From assembly GCA_033032175.1 (NCBI GenBank), contig CM065323.1, forward strand, positions 15,748,001 through 15,812,000: 64,000 nucleotides of DNA, in the 5' to 3' direction. This document shows positions 10,746 to 22,368 of this stretch, one piece after another. Within the stretch, counting starts at the first letter, position 1. Every line of letters starts with the position of its first letter. The notes under the pieces were generated by a model, which did no database searches, was not told the origin of the DNA, and saw only the letters and a program-made list of their open reading frames with translations. The translations under genes and the position numbers were made by a program. This stretch comes from Saturnia japonica (taxonomy: Eukaryota > Arthropoda > Insecta > Lepidoptera > Saturniidae).

Positions 10746-11122
10746 TCAAGTTATTACTAAGGCATCATTGCTTCTAAAACTAACCGTTAAGTTACTGTTA
10801 AAATAACATTTTTATTTATTTATTTACAATCATGTATATACATATTATTCTTATATACCACTTAAAATTTATCTATCTTACTTTATTAATTACATATTTA
10901 TTTACATGTTAAATGCTAGTTTCTCTGTGTTAAACAAAAAATAAAGCAATAAATAAATTACATTACATCTATAACCCAATAATGATGGAATATTAATTAT
11001 ACAACAGCTGTATCAATATAACTAATTTAGACACCAACTAATATGAAATTGACGTCGCGTCGTTCACATAAATCGAACGGGTGATAATTCTATTTTGTTT
11101 TTTATTATTATGTTTAGTCCCA

Positions 11123-11396
11123 ACAAGACAATTTTTAACAAAAAAGAAAATCAACTTCGATCGTTTTGAAGAGTTCCCCGGTGTATCTTCGAAGTTGAAG
11201 GTCCAATGACAATTCAATTAAAATGGGACCACCCTTGGGGTATGCCGTTTCAAACGAAAAAATATCTAAATTAGTTCTTATACAAAGAAATTATTGCTAA
11301 ACATCCATTAAAAATATAATTATATAAATATTCGAATTGAGTACGTAACCTCCGTCTTATACTGAAGTCGGGTTACAAATGTCAAAAAAGGTAATA
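11123..11396 (+). repeat. Dispersed repeat family C, near full-length copy
   Basis: ACAAGACAATTTTTAACAAA, GTGTATCTTCGAAGTTGAAG, AAAATGGGACCACCC and TGAAGTCGGGTTAC in order. It gives the general layout of the family: about 230-270 bp, no ORF, no clear terminal repeats, ending in a GAAGTCGGTTA-type motif. Confidence 0.75.
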
Positions 11397-11487
11397 AAAA
11401 TGGGCATCTTAATTATTGACGTGATCAAAATGAAATTACCTCCATATAATCCATATAAAAAATTATATATTATATGATATAATATTG

Positions 11488-12189
11488 AATACTTCCACCA
11501 TACAGAAGATCGCAGCCAAATAACCTTGTGTTGTGTTCCTGCGGTGAGTTGGATTTCCGGAGCTCCTTGGAGTAGGAGGGTTCAATTTCGGCAACGTGCT
11601 ACTGATACCTATGGTATAATACCAGCGTCCATATGCTATGGTAGCCTACCCGTCACGTCCACCCTCTCTAGCGGTAACCCAAGCCTAGGTCCGTTCCTCG
11701 GTGTGAAACCCTTGGGTCAGGCAACCGCCCGCGCGATACAAGTGACACTGTACGTGCATCACTTAGCTACCTACATACAACACTACACACGTATGAACAT
11801 ACACACGTGCACACCACACAGGTACATATGTTCTGTGAGGGACCTTTTTTTTTCTTTTTTTACGCTAGTTAGTTAGCGCTAGTTAGTGTAGAAACATTCC
11901 GATTACTGAATACACATACGCACGGTTCCTTCCTTCCTCCCAGGAGGAAGGGAACGTGCCTATGTGTATATTTAGTTAGCTCGAATCGTAGGTGTAGGGA
12001 TTCGAATAGATCGCGACCTATTTGCGAACGCGACGACCGCCCGAGCCGAGGTCCGGCCACTTTGGCACCCTCGTGCGAGTCGTCCACAAAACTTTCGCGG
12101 CTGAGTGCCCTCTGCGCTCGCCCCCAAGTCCGGTGAAGCTGTAAAAGCCGCAGCGGCTTTAGGGCCCCTAAGGCTAACAGTGTAGTCAG

Positions 12190-12264
<75 letters not shown>

Positions 12265-12310
12265 TGGTAGCCGCTTACCATCAGGCGCGCAGGACGCTTG
12301 TTTGTCACTT
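11488..12310 (+). repeat. Family H repeat split by a LINE insertion
   Basis: Left part (11488-11646) has TACTTCCACCATACAGAAG, GGAGCTCCTTGGAG and CCAGCGTCCATATGCTATGG. Right part (12273-12310) is GCTTACCATCAGGCG and GGACGCTTGTTTGTC. Joined, they follow the order of the family H copy at 5575-5770. A jockey-like 3' fragment (11647-12260) separates them. Confidence 0.65.
11647..12260 (+). mobile_element. 5'-truncated jockey-like LINE, 3' UTR with 67-A tail
   Basis: From ACCCGTCACGTCCACC on it is almost identical to the 3' end of the element at 43798-45908, including GAGGAAGGGAACGTGCC, GCCCGAGCCGAGGTCCGG and CCCCTAAGGCTAACAGTG. It ends in 67 consecutive A (12194-12260). GCTATGGTAGCC occurs at 11635-11646 and 12261-12272, a perfect 12-bp target-site duplication. 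Only the last codons of the ORF and the 3' UTR remain. The long pure tail and intact duplication argue for a recent insertion. Confidence 0.9.
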
Positions 12311-12639
12311 TAGATATGTATAAAAAATACGTCTTTTATGTAGGTATATAAAAAAGCTACTTAGTGAGTCGTACCATGATATTTCGAAGCAAACATGAAG
12401 ACGGCGACTCTCGGTAGATCCTTATCTCGCGACGGTGGTCGTTGTTGTTTTTTTGTTTTAACAGCACTGCAAATGGGCTTCCTAGTAAAATCCATAAACA
12501 ACGGTCACCACCAAGAGATACAAAAACCATCAACGGTCGCTGCTGTCATGCCGGGCTGCAAATTGAAATAATTTAGCTCGATATGCACAGGCTGATCCCG
12601 AAACGAGACACGCAAAAGTGAGTCACTATGACGGACTTT

Positions 12640-12930
12640 CATCACAAGCATGGTGTGGTCGCGACGCAGTCGGGCAAAGCAGCCCTACCACCCCGCTATC
12701 GTCATTTCCTCGTTCGTTAATCATCAGAGTGCAGTACGTGCAGGTGAGGTTGGCTTGGGCGTCTCTGTGTCGAGCGGATGGCATGCGTAAGCAGTTCCCG
12801 CTCCCCGCCCAACAGGTGCGAGAAGGACACCGTGGGGTTTTAGTCGGTAAGAGTCCGACATACCCCTCCCTTGAGCGGCTCAGCTCGGGAGGCGGATCCA
12901 ATGCAGGATTTCCCCATGATAAAAAAAAGG
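12640..12930 (+). mobile_element. R1-clade LINE, 3' end fragment
   Basis: GAGAAGGACACCGTGGGG, TTTTAGTCGGTAAGAGTCCG and GGATTTCCCCATGATAAAAA match the 3' end of the minus-strand element at 27186-27855 almost base for base over about 160 bp. In frame the region reads HRGVLVGKSPTYPS and NAGFPHDKK, a C-terminal/3'-UTR signature seen in all three R1-like copies here. The opposite strand is also open but is a shadow. Confidence 0.75.
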
Positions 12931-12939
12931 CATCTCTGT

Positions 12940-13900
12940 GTAAAATATGTAATTCGACACCCCTTAGACACCATAGTGTCATAGTGACAGCCATACCTGA
13001 TCCCGAAGTGTGACTTAACAATAGAGTCACTGTGACAAGATTATTACCATGTGCATATTGGTTACAACCCAGTTCAATACAGACCCATACCAAGCCTCTT
13101 GATTAAAGGACATGATATGCTTAAGCGCACCACTATGTCTTTTTTCTCCATAGGTAATCTTCCCAAATCCCCTAAATATTTAAACCTTCCGCGGATATGC
13201 ACAATTCGCTTCCTATCAACATCTAACAAGTCAACTCTCGAGACTCCTTCAAGTATTCGCTACGTAGTTTTTATTTGGAGCAATTGAATACCGGCTAGAT
13301 TTTTTCAGTGAAAACTTATTTAGCCGCCTTGAGCGATTTTTAGTAGGGGGAGAACTTATGGGTTCGCGTCACTGATGACCTCGACATGCTCGTGACGTAT
13401 TGCGCTTGCGCCAGACTAGTAACATGTAGTACAGCTGCCTGTATACAAGTATACGCATATATACACTTATACATTGTATATACTCGACTGTATATGCGTA
13501 TTTGATTTTTAAAATGGGTAAAATCTTGTTTTCGCGTCACCGACATGCTGTATAAGCAGTTTACAAATTATGAAATTTTTAATCGATTAAAAAATTTAAA
13601 AAGATCACTGTTATTACATTGTTTTGAGTTTTCACTTCTGACGACAGTCCTTATGACTGCCTCTAATAATCCCTTCTAAAAATTATGCACACCTTTCTCT
13701 TGATCGTCTGGAATACTGACAGAGAATGCTTTTTAGCTGTATTTATTACACTTTGTCTATGTCACAAGTAATATTTCGAGAATAAAATAAAATTAAAACA
13801 AAGTAATAATAGCATCACCGGTTTATATGTTAATGAAGTGAGAGATTAAAAGCCAATTATTAGTATTTGTTATGATTGTGAGATTCGCCGTAGACGGCGG
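12940..13900. other. Intergenic, no gene recognised
   Basis: A short repeat ending GATCCCGAAGTGTGAC (12998) resembles GATCCCGAAACGAGACACG at 12594. A stretch at 13440-13500 alternates ATATGCGTATAC-type motifs. TTCGCGTCACTGATGACC and TTCGCGTCACCGACATGC recur about 160 bp apart. No coding exon is seen. Confidence 0.4.
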
Positions 13901-13903
13901 AGG

Positions 13904-14011
13904 TCAGTCAGTTCCTTCAGTTCAGTCTGTCAGTTCTTCATAGTCTAGCAACCGCGGCGCGGTCTGCACAAGCGCTCGCGAGACGCCCGCGGCTTTCAAA
14001 CGAATTTAATT
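13904..14011 (+). promoter_or_regulatory. Candidate transcription start and non-coding first exon
   Basis: A CpG-rich island in AT-rich DNA. GGTCAGTCAGTTCC and TTCAGTTCAGTCTGTCAGTT contain several copies of the arthropod initiator TCAGT. GC-rich sequence follows (ACCGCGGCGCGGTC, GCTCGCGAGACGCCCGCGG), ending at a perfect donor AATT|GTGAGTAC at 14011/14012. No ATG-initiated frame of length is in it, so it would be 5' UTR. The plus-strand phosphatase has an acceptor (TTTTTTTCAG) 3 bp before its ATG at 37777, so it needs an upstream non-coding exon; this is the best candidate seen. It could instead serve another gene. Confidence 0.5.
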
Positions 14012-15080
14012 GTGAGTACATATAATTTTTTATATTAATAATTTGTAAATGAGTAATTTATACATTGAATGCTAGGAGCCCATCGTGTGACGGAAATGCG
14101 ACATTATGAAGTTATATATCAACAATAATATTTTTATTAATTTATATTAACGTTAAATTATTTTTACACAATTAAATAAAAGCTAGTAAAATAAATTTAC
14201 ATACCATGATGCCTAACTTCAGCATGTTGTTGGAATTCGGGATAACATTTCTTTTTAATTATGATATTTTATAAATACTGCATTAAAAAGTGTTGATATA
14301 AGAATTAATTTAACATTGCCTTCTTTGTATTATCGAAAGATGTTTAAGTAAGTTCACGAAAAAATGTTTCTTATTTCATGACTCTACAATGGTGACAATA
14401 CCTACGGACGCATTGCTTGCTGTTGAAATTCAATACCGCCTTTTTTGCATCTTTCGAAGATGTTTTAGTAAGGTCGCGAAAGGATGTTTGGTGGTACAGA
14501 ATTAACTAGCCTAAGTGTTTTCTGATAGTTTTTCGAGCTAGATTGCGTCGCGTCGTCAGTTTTCCATTCGTAAATAACTATTTCTTTTTGCCTTAATATC
14601 GAAACGTTAATAATAACGTATAATTTTGACAAAATCGCTCGTTCATTGTGAATTGTTCTAGGCTAGATAAAAAAAAACTTCTCGAAGAAGTAAACGTTCT
14701 CTGAAATGCAATAAGTCCGTAATATGCAGGCCCGAATTTTTTAAACGATACTTTACGTACTTTACTTTACTTAATTCCTACTCACACGAAACGATCCGAA
14801 GTTCTGATGCAACCTTTTAATAACTTAGTTATGGCTCCGGTTCCTACTGAAGTTGCTTATAAAAAACTATTACAGCAACCACTTAACATTATGTAGACTA
14901 CTTGTTTGCTACTTGATAATATAAAAAAAAACTTGTGGAAGTGAAAACTTTTTTAGTAATGTTGTGATTTAAATCGTGATGAAACGAAAAAGAGACAACA
15001 TTACACATCTATACAATTTAGTCTAGAGATTAAGATAGAATACATGATACACGGTTAATGCGAGTGCTGATTTTCACCAC
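14012..15080. other. Intron or intergenic, one family J fragment
   Basis: 14930-15010 (GTGGAAGTGAAAACTTTT, GTTGTGATTTAAATCG, GATGAAACGAAAAAG) is the reverse of one end of family J. Two spaced similar blocks (GTTTAAGTAAGTTCACG at 14342 and GTTTTAGTAAGGTCGCG at 14462) suggest a further decayed repeat. No exon is seen. Confidence 0.45.
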
Positions 15081-15084
15081 TATG

Positions 15085-15185
15085 AGCGTCATCGAAGTGG
15101 TCTAGCGGTGTGACGACCAGACTTATACGCACTGCTGTATGTACAGTACGAGTGCTCGATAGTTCGAGACCCGCTGATTTAGAAT
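15085..15185 (+). repeat. tRNA-like SINE fragment
   Basis: GTCATCGAAGTGGTCTAGCG resembles a box A with spacer, and GATAGTTCGAGACCCGCTG a box B about 75 nt later. The ends do not pair as an acceptor stem, so it is a SINE head, not a tRNA gene. Confidence 0.4.
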
Positions 15186-15189
15186 TTTT

Positions 15190-16310
15190 TTTAAAAGATT
15201 TTAAAGAAAATATTTTAATGTGTTCTGAAAGTTTCACTCCAAAGCTGCGTGAACACCGCACATGTTTTTTTTAAATTTAATTAATAATGGTTTGTAAGGG
15301 TAATAGATAATATAAATGTGCAGTAAAGTCGACTTCCCCTGTACTTCCTAGACTCGACAGTATAACCAACCTGGAAACTGCAATAGCAGGTTGACAGAAA
15401 ACTTGTAACGAGTATTTGTAACTACAATACACATAGTGAAAAATCCTATACAATACATGCACTTTGAAATTAAGCAGTTTCTTACTTATTTATTGGTTTA
15501 ACAGTTAACGGGGCGTTCAAGTGTTAGGTAACGCAATATTTAAGATTTATGATGAACCCTCCCTCTCCCACATGTAACGCGCCGTAACATTTTTCTGTAA
15601 CCCCCCTTCCCCTCCTTAAAAATTACGTAACACCCCAGTCGCAAGTTACCATGAAAGCTTTTGATGCACATAGGTATTATCCCTGTTTTGAGGACATTAC
15701 ACAGTATGAACTCACTTTAACAACACTGTCTACACCAATACAGTCGAGGGATTCCCCGTAAAACATAAACGAAAAGGATTGCGATCTTGGGAAATTTTAA
15801 TTACCTAGTTTTTTATTTTAATAAAAAAATAACAATGTTACGTTACGCGTTTTTCTAACCCGCCCTTGTGTCGCATCGTAAAGTTTTACAGGACAAAAAT
15901 TGCGTTATGTAATACTTGAACGCCCCCTAAGTAAGTTATTATAATAGGCCGACTGTCGATATATTCTTATATTCCAGCAATAACAACTTACTTGTTATTT
16001 CAAACTTGCAGTCATGAATACAGTTTTCCTTACTTTTAAATCGTTATCATGGTTCTTTAGAACCCATTTCTCTATCTCTTATAGTTTCAGAGTTCCCTTA
16101 ACTGAACGTTTTGAATGTAAATGTTACTTTAGCATATTGTGAAATGTTTGTTTGTCGACGGCTTGTAAAAAATGCATTTATATATTTAGGTACGTACTGG
16201 GGGCACCTTGTTTTTGTGTATAGTACGTCTACCTTTCACATTGGTAAGGTCGCGCTGATCGTGGATATTTACTTTGAAAAATATAACACTCCTAAAGACA
16301 TAAAGTGTGT
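15190..16310. other. Intergenic, no gene recognised
   Basis: GGGGCGTTCAAGTGTTAGG with GTAACGCAATATT (15509) and its near complement GCGTTATGTAATACTTGAAC with GCCCCCT (15901) are inverted ends about 420 bp apart, so a MITE-like element probably spans 15509-15928. Nothing coding is seen. Confidence 0.45.
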
Positions 16311-16315
16311 CGTAT

Positions 16316-16640
16316 ATCATCATCTTCTTACTCCTTATCATACTTAAGTAGGGTCGGCACAACATGTTTTCTTATTCCACTCTACTCTGTCAAATATCAT
16401 CTCAGTATTTACACCTTTTATACACATATTCCTGGTCTTATCCATTCTAGTTACTCCACACATACATCTTAACATTCGCATCTCTGCCATGAGTAATCTT
16501 CTTTCATCCAGTTCTTTCGTAGCTCAGCACTCAGATCCATACGTCAAGACAGGTCTTTTAATGGTTTTATATAAAGTGTGTCGTATAAATTCTGCACTTA
16601 ACTTATTCTTATCTGCAACCAAGAAGAACCGACTTCTTCA
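16316..16640 (-). pseudogene. RTE-like LINE reverse transcriptase C-terminal fragment
   Basis: The reverse strand reads YKTIKRPVLTYGSEC, stop, ATKELDERRLLMAEMRML and RCMCGVTRMDKTRN. This is the well-known segment after the RT domain of RTE-type elements, where the stop replaces the usual tryptophan (TGG to TGA). It ends near AAGAAGATGATGATA, a microsatellite-like tail typical of that clade. Dead fragment. Confidence 0.75.
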
Positions 16641-17257
16641 ACCTTTGTTTCTTACCAGCCACGAGGAGTAACGCCGAAATCTAAAAACTAGTCTACAAGT
16701 TAAGGTCGTTTAGAAAAAAAAATTTTGAAAATGAAACGATTTGCAAGTGAAGCTAAGTCACCGACGCTCAAGTGGAATTGTGCTGGTCAACATCTATTGG
16801 AACAGCTAATAAGTTCTCAAATGGAGAACTCTTGAAGGAATGGAGCGATATTAATTGCATTATTTTTAGATTAATTGGTCAACATGGATAAATATGACAT
16901 AAAGCACCGCGTATCGAGACAAGTCCATAACCAACAGTAGAGTAACACATTTATGATGATGATTTTCAGACACCAAATAGGACCAGATAGTTCTGCTTCA
17001 CGTACTTTATATTTTCTCCAATATGGCGTTAAACCCAGCAGTTTTAAGATTTAACACCCTGGACCTGTAAGATTCGCTGCTCCATTAACGAACGAAAATG
17101 AATAGATAAAAAATAATATAAAAATGCTTGCAAGCCTAGGAGGAGGTCTTAAAACATTCACCTCCTCTACAGTTTACATAGAAGTAGGTCAACAGAACCC
17201 ACAACGTGGGTCATTGGTACTAAAAGGGCTAAGTTTTTTTTTTTAAATAAAATAAGT

Positions 17258-17575
17258 GAGTACATACATACGCCTCTTTCTCAACGGGATAGGCAGGGAC
17301 CACGTCCTTGCAATTGCCACAATCCAGATATATATACATCTTTCGCTTCTTCAACATGCATCAGCATTTTCATGCATGCTCGTCGGTTTAGAATACTCTT
17401 CGCCTACCCTTTTTTAGAACGTCCCCGATGTGGTTCTGGAACCTTCGTCTAGGCCTTCTTCTCCCAAAGTTCCAGTTTACGCTAATCATAAAAATCTGTT
17501 TGGTCTTTCTTCTTTCATTCAACCTTTCTACATCGTGAGTAAATGTAAAAAAATATAAAAAGTCTCGTCCTGATC
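17258..17575 (-). pseudogene. LINE C-terminal fragment (RRTFLD family)
   Basis: Reverse strand carries the degenerate end of the same ORF as 49056-49245 and 55590-56395: AGAAGGCCTAGACGAAGG, GAGCATGCATGAAAATGC, then CCCTGCCTATCCCGTTGAG before the stop. Frame is lost in places. Together with the other two copies this marks one LINE family with a conserved CRDRSKW..(V/I)SAYP.GK C-terminus. Confidence 0.65.
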
Positions 17576-17658
17576 TCTTCCCCCACGTATTTTACTTTTC
17601 TGTTTTTACTTTCTCACCTTTTGTTTTGTACCAATAGCAAATTCTGTTTATATCTACA

Positions 17659-18064
17659 CAGTGTGTATTAAAAACCCCGTCAGATCGATGAAGGTGTTAT
17701 CAGGTATCTGATTCTGTTTATGTTATCTATCTCAGATTATAAGTAAAAAAAAATTACCCCTAATAAAATGTAAAAAAAAATTGTTCAATGAGGAAACTTA
17801 CATGAAAATGAAGGCGACGCGGCGCAGGGTACCGCCATACGATCAAACGTACCGCTGCGCCGGGGCTGGCTACGGTGCTATCACGTTTTAAAATATTGCT
17901 AAATTTTAGGGAAACTAAAATTAGGTAAATATGTTAATTTTAAATTGCAATAACATTTTTATTTTCATAATAAATAAATTTTTTTTTTTTTTTTTTGGTA
18001 ATGTTATTGAGGTGGGTACCTATATACCCTTTTCGGATTCGACGGGGGTTTTTAATACATATTG
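17659..18064 (-). mobile_element. 406-bp MITE family I, copy 1
   Basis: Ends CAGTGTGTATTAAAAACCCC and complement of CAATATGTATTAAAAACCCC form terminal inverted repeats of about 30 bp. A GC-rich hairpin lies in the middle (GGCGCAGGGTACCG ... CGTACCGCTGCGCC). The copy at 32802-33207 has the same length and lies in the opposite orientation. No ORF. Confidence 0.8.
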
Positions 18065-18260
18065 TATATATTGTGATAATTAGGCCCCACAGACGTTATT
18101 ATCCCGTGTCTCGACTACATCCCCATCTATCAAATCCTAACTTAGTTATGGCCCATCGTCTCGACAGAGTAATTATATTGTGTGAATAAGAGCTCAATCG
18201 GTCAAGTCGTTCAAAAGTTACACGAGCACGAACAGACGCACACAAGATACTTATATATTA

Positions 18261-18778
18261 CTAGCTGTGCCTGTGACTTCGCTCACTTGGACTACAGAAT
18301 GCCTGCGTGAATCTTGCTCCCCCGCTCCCGGCTGTTTTAAAGACAAAAATGCTTATTGTGGGTGTTCCTTAGAAGATAGATCTTATACTCTCCCGAACTT
18401 TTTTGTAGGTCTTTTCAATGCCTATATTTATGTGGTACATTAATTTGCTATATCTCTTATCGTTTACTCAGCATAGGCCATTTAAGCGCCCGAATTGATT
18501 CACTATCACCAGTTTTTTTTTATTTGTGCGGAATACTAATTCTTTTTCTAAAATAAAAGTAGCCGAAGTTATTATCTATATCAACAGCTATATATCAGTG
18601 AAACTCCCGTCAAAAGCGGTCTAACTGTTTCGGAAATTACCCGGAACAAACAGACAGACAGAAAATTTTAAAAAATGGGCTTTTTGCCATAGGTATCGTA
18701 TATAATTTAATATGCATTTATTATAAAACTGTTATTTTGACATTACAAACATACACTTCAATTTTAATAATTGTATAG
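18261..18778 (+). mobile_element. Family A element, full-length copy
   Basis: Starts CTAGCTGTGCCTGTGACTTC, passes GAATCTTGCTCCCCCGCTCC, GCATAGGCCATTTAAGCGCC, TTACCCGGAACAAACAGAC and GGTATCGTATATAAT, and ends TTAATAATTGTATAG. It defines the family's length of about 520 bp. Confidence 0.8.
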
Positions 18779-19490
18779 TTATGAGATAGATAAGCTAAAA
18801 CTGGTAATGCTGAAGATTACAATAGACAGTTCTAAGCATTTAATGTAAAGGCAAAACAAACAACTGAAGTACTTACTGTATCTATCATTATTTGTAAGTT
18901 ACCTTGAAGTGGATCGACTTCCGCGATCATTGTCTGCCTTTAGAAGTAATTTGCTCAGCTTTATCAGTGGTTAGGGCCTCGTGGGTAGCGTATCGTGCAT
19001 TTTCTTTGTAACACGTGTTGTTTGGTCACGTAATAGAAAAACGACAGCTAATTTTTAGTTTACGTAGTGTGGAAAATCTTTATTGCGATTTAATATTATC
19101 ATACTTATAAAATCACTAGCTGTGCCACACGGTTTCATCGTATTAATTTTAAACAATAAACACCGTGCCTCCGCGCTGCCAGCTCACCCTTGTTGTGTAT
19201 AATAATTGTTCTCAATTCTCGCATGTACAAATTATTTTAATTTTCTGTTATCATCTAAATCAACCAACTAACCATATGGGCCCCTGGGGGTCGATTTCGT
19301 ACTTAAAGGGGTCAACGTCAGCGATAACAAAATTTGGGGGTCCGCAAGTTACAAATAGGGGTCGACAATAGTGAATTCTAATTGATCAAGTCTTAACTAA
19401 AATTTTAATTTTGTATAAATAGAATAATGAAATATGATAGTTCCTGTGTACTTATATACTATTTTACAATAAACCTATCTATATATTAAT

Positions 19491-19842
19491 ACGTGAAGCA
19501 AAAGCTTTCTACACCTTCTTAAGCGTGTTGCGTAACGGAAGACTGTGAGATTTGGCATAGTAAAAGTTTATATGGAGAAGGAGTGCAGAAAGATAAAGTT
19601 TATCTAGCATATCTGTTACTAATATATTAATTTAAATAAATGAATACTGCGAATCCTAACATGACCAGTGCCATTGAACTTAGACCTCCCAAGATATTGA
19701 CATTGTCATTTAACGAAAAATGACAGCAAGTGATGTAGATAATACTCATTGTTTAGGTTCATGAATATTGCAACTGTCAAACAGAAAATAGTCTATGATC
19801 AAAAAGTCGCTGATCGAATTTCGAACTAAGGGCGATCGCTAG
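19491..19842 (+). mobile_element. Family B element, full-length copy
   Basis: ACGTGAAGCAAAAGC at the head, GGAGAAGGAGTGCAGAAAG, GACCAGTGCCATTGAACTTA, TGACAGCAAGTGATGTAG, and GGGCGATCGCTAG at the tail. Other copies at 22.6, 29.4, 53.4 and 54.1 kb. No ORF conserved between copies. Confidence 0.8.
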
Positions 19843-20890
19843 ATTAAAAAAAAAATATATATAAAATATCATAATATGTTTTTTTTTTTGTTTTTCACTT
19901 AGTAAAACCTATCAAAGTCAAGAACAATTTCACCTGTCAAAACATTTGTATTTGATTAATCTGTAAAAAGTCAATATTCAAAAGATAGGGGGTCTACCTA
20001 AAGACAAAAAGTTTGGGGACCATTGATATAAACTCTGTATCCAAATAACACGTTATAAAGGACAAAGTTTAACTTCATGAAATTGTCTTTATTATAAAGT
20101 AACTTTTGTTCGTAAGCATTAATATGTCATGCCTAAAAATAATGCAAATATATAACTTTTTAATATTCAACAAATTTTTGTCACACAATACCATAGTGTG
20201 GGTTTTGTATAAAAAAGAGGCTTATGCTATCCGTGGCTTTTTTTTTAGATATACTAAAGGCCAATATTTTTGTAGAACATTGTATTTACGTATCATTAAC
20301 CATTACCCCAGCGCACGTGGATAAAGCAGTTCGTGAGGGACTCGAATTCCGACTTACGTAAAAAAGCTAGCTGAGAATTATAGCCTAATGTTAGATAGCG
20401 TATACTATTCGTCGTGAGTCTGGCTATCATATACAAAAAGAATTTTTGAAATCCGACTGGTAGTTACAGAGATTGCCGTGTTTAAACAAACAAACAAAAA
20501 AAAACTCTTCCGCTTTATTATAAATATAATAATATAATATAGTATACATGAAGATCACCAGATTGTTTGTTTGAACGCGATAATCTCTGAAATTACCAGT
20601 CAAAATCGAAAAAAATAAGTTGCGTATAATAGCCTATTTATTGAAAAAGCAATCTGGCATGTTGTAGGCGACTCGTGAAGTGAGAACCACGGTAGGCTAC
20701 ATTTAACACGGATGAAACCGTAGGATATGAGTGTTTAAATAATGTTATAACACCTTTTGTTAGCAGAAAAAGTTTTTAAATTATTAAGTCAACCACGGTC
20801 CGCATAAGTCAAGAGTTTTCAGTATAACTGAATTTTACGACAAATGTACTAAGCAGCTATCAGAAAGTACCATATACATTATTGGTATTT
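19843..20890. other. Repeat debris, no gene
   Basis: 20400-20540 holds a reverse-strand fragment ending AAACTCTTCCGCTTTATTAT, the common tail of RTE-type elements (also at 4068 and 47900). GGGGGTCTACCTAAAG and AAAGTTTGGGGACCATTG at 19987 resemble an hAT end whose other side (GGGTCGATTTCG, GGTCAACGTCAGCG) is near 19290, with the family B copy nested between. Confidence 0.4.
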
Positions 20891-20891
20891 T

Positions 20892-21145
20892 ATGTTCCTT
20901 CCTTCCTCGCTCGAATTTTACGGATAGGGAATTAGTCAGATCGCGACTTCTTTGCAATCGTGGCATCAGCCCAGGACGAGGTCCGGCTACTTTGGCACCC
21001 TTGCGCGCTTGTTGCCCACACTTTCGCGGCTGAGCGCCTGAAGCGCTCGCTCCCAAGCCCGGTAAAGCTGTATAAGCCATAAGCGGCTCTGTTTTTGGAT
21101 AGGGCCCCTCAGGCTAACAGGTCAGATTAAAAAAAAAGAAAAAAG
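20892..21145 (+). mobile_element. Jockey-like LINE 3' end fragment, diverged
   Basis: CCAGGACGAGGTCCGGCTAC, TTTGGCACCCTTGCGCGC, CTTTCGCGGCTGAGCG, CAAGCCCGGTAAAGCTG and GGGCCCCTCAGGCTAACAG align with the last about 250 bp of the elements at 11647 and 43798, ending in an A-rich tail (21127). It is clearly older: many substitutions and a short interrupted tail. Confidence 0.8.
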
Positions 21146-21149
21146 GGAA

Positions 21150-22365
21150 TAATATAGTGACTGGTTCGAATGCATTGTATTTCAAGATCTGAAAGTCAGT
21201 GTTTAATTGGATGAATTTGCCAATTTGCATAAATCTTTTGGTTCCATCTTACTCTCTCTTATTTATATTACGTCATCTTTTTTATTGAATAATTTATCGG
21301 AATATTAATTTCTTAAGATTACAACAGATCTGTAATCAATATAAAACCTTGTTCCCATGATGTTTGTTTATGTATCGAACTAACTTAAAAAAGCGGCAGC
21401 AGAACCCCGCGGTCATTGCCAAAACAGTTTTCGTGTTTATAGAAAGAAATACGATTTATTAGATGTTGAAAATACAGACTCAATTATACACAAATTTACA
21501 ATACATTGGTCTACGGCTTTCCACATTCAGTCACTCCTAGCAGCCTTCCGCAAGTCGTTGCTTCATCTGCTAAAGACTTCTAGCAGTGAACTTCTAAGGA
21601 TCATGATGGAGTAATACTTATTTTTATAGAATTGCAAGATTGCAACCAGCTCAACCACGTGCTAATAGTAAAGACAGAAACAAAGTATTATTTGCACGAA
21701 AAGCACTTCTGATTTTACTATTACAAAAATTTGAATCATCGACACTCTGTGCATTGCCTTATTGCAAATCGTCTATAAAAACACGTAATGTGGGAACAAA
21801 ACTTTAAACAATAGAAACATTATACATCCTCCTTTCACTAAATACGGTTCAAGACATTACCGATGCTATTCGGAATTTGCTAACAGATAGACCGCTTTGT
21901 GTAAAACTTTGCGTCATTTTATGAATGATAAAGATGAAACAACACTAGAATTGAACCGTGGCTGCGCTTGCTAAATGACTTTATTTGTTGCTTTTTTTTT
22001 AAATCTGACTGGTATTTCCTAAGATTTTATCCCGTTCAAACAAGAAAACAATATCTTGAGCTTTAAATGATATATAATAAAGTATTAAGTGTTTTGTTAC
22101 CATATTACAAGAGATTATGCACTAAATATCATTATAATTAATATTAACTAGTTGTTGCACCAGTCTTCGTTCAAGTGAAAATAATTTTCATACTCCCTTG
22201 GAACAAAGTGTTTAACTGCTTTAACTGTTGTAATTTTTATTAACTATAATTGTATTAAAAAATTTCGGTACTGCTTATCCCCTGCAGAACAGCGCAATGA
22301 TACGTAACCTATATCGTTGCGTGGGTTCTTTTCTGAAAAGTACATTAAAAAATATAGAAGACATG
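21150..22365. other. Intergenic, no gene recognised
   Basis: AT-rich with no long frame, no splice-flanked exon I would defend and no repeat shared with the rest of the window. Confidence 0.4.
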
Positions 22366-22368
22366 TCA

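Noticed and set aside
12626..13093. 155-codon minus-strand frame
   Set aside because: It is the antisense of the R1-clade LINE 3' end and its GC-rich UTR; the same shadow appears over the other R1-like copies.
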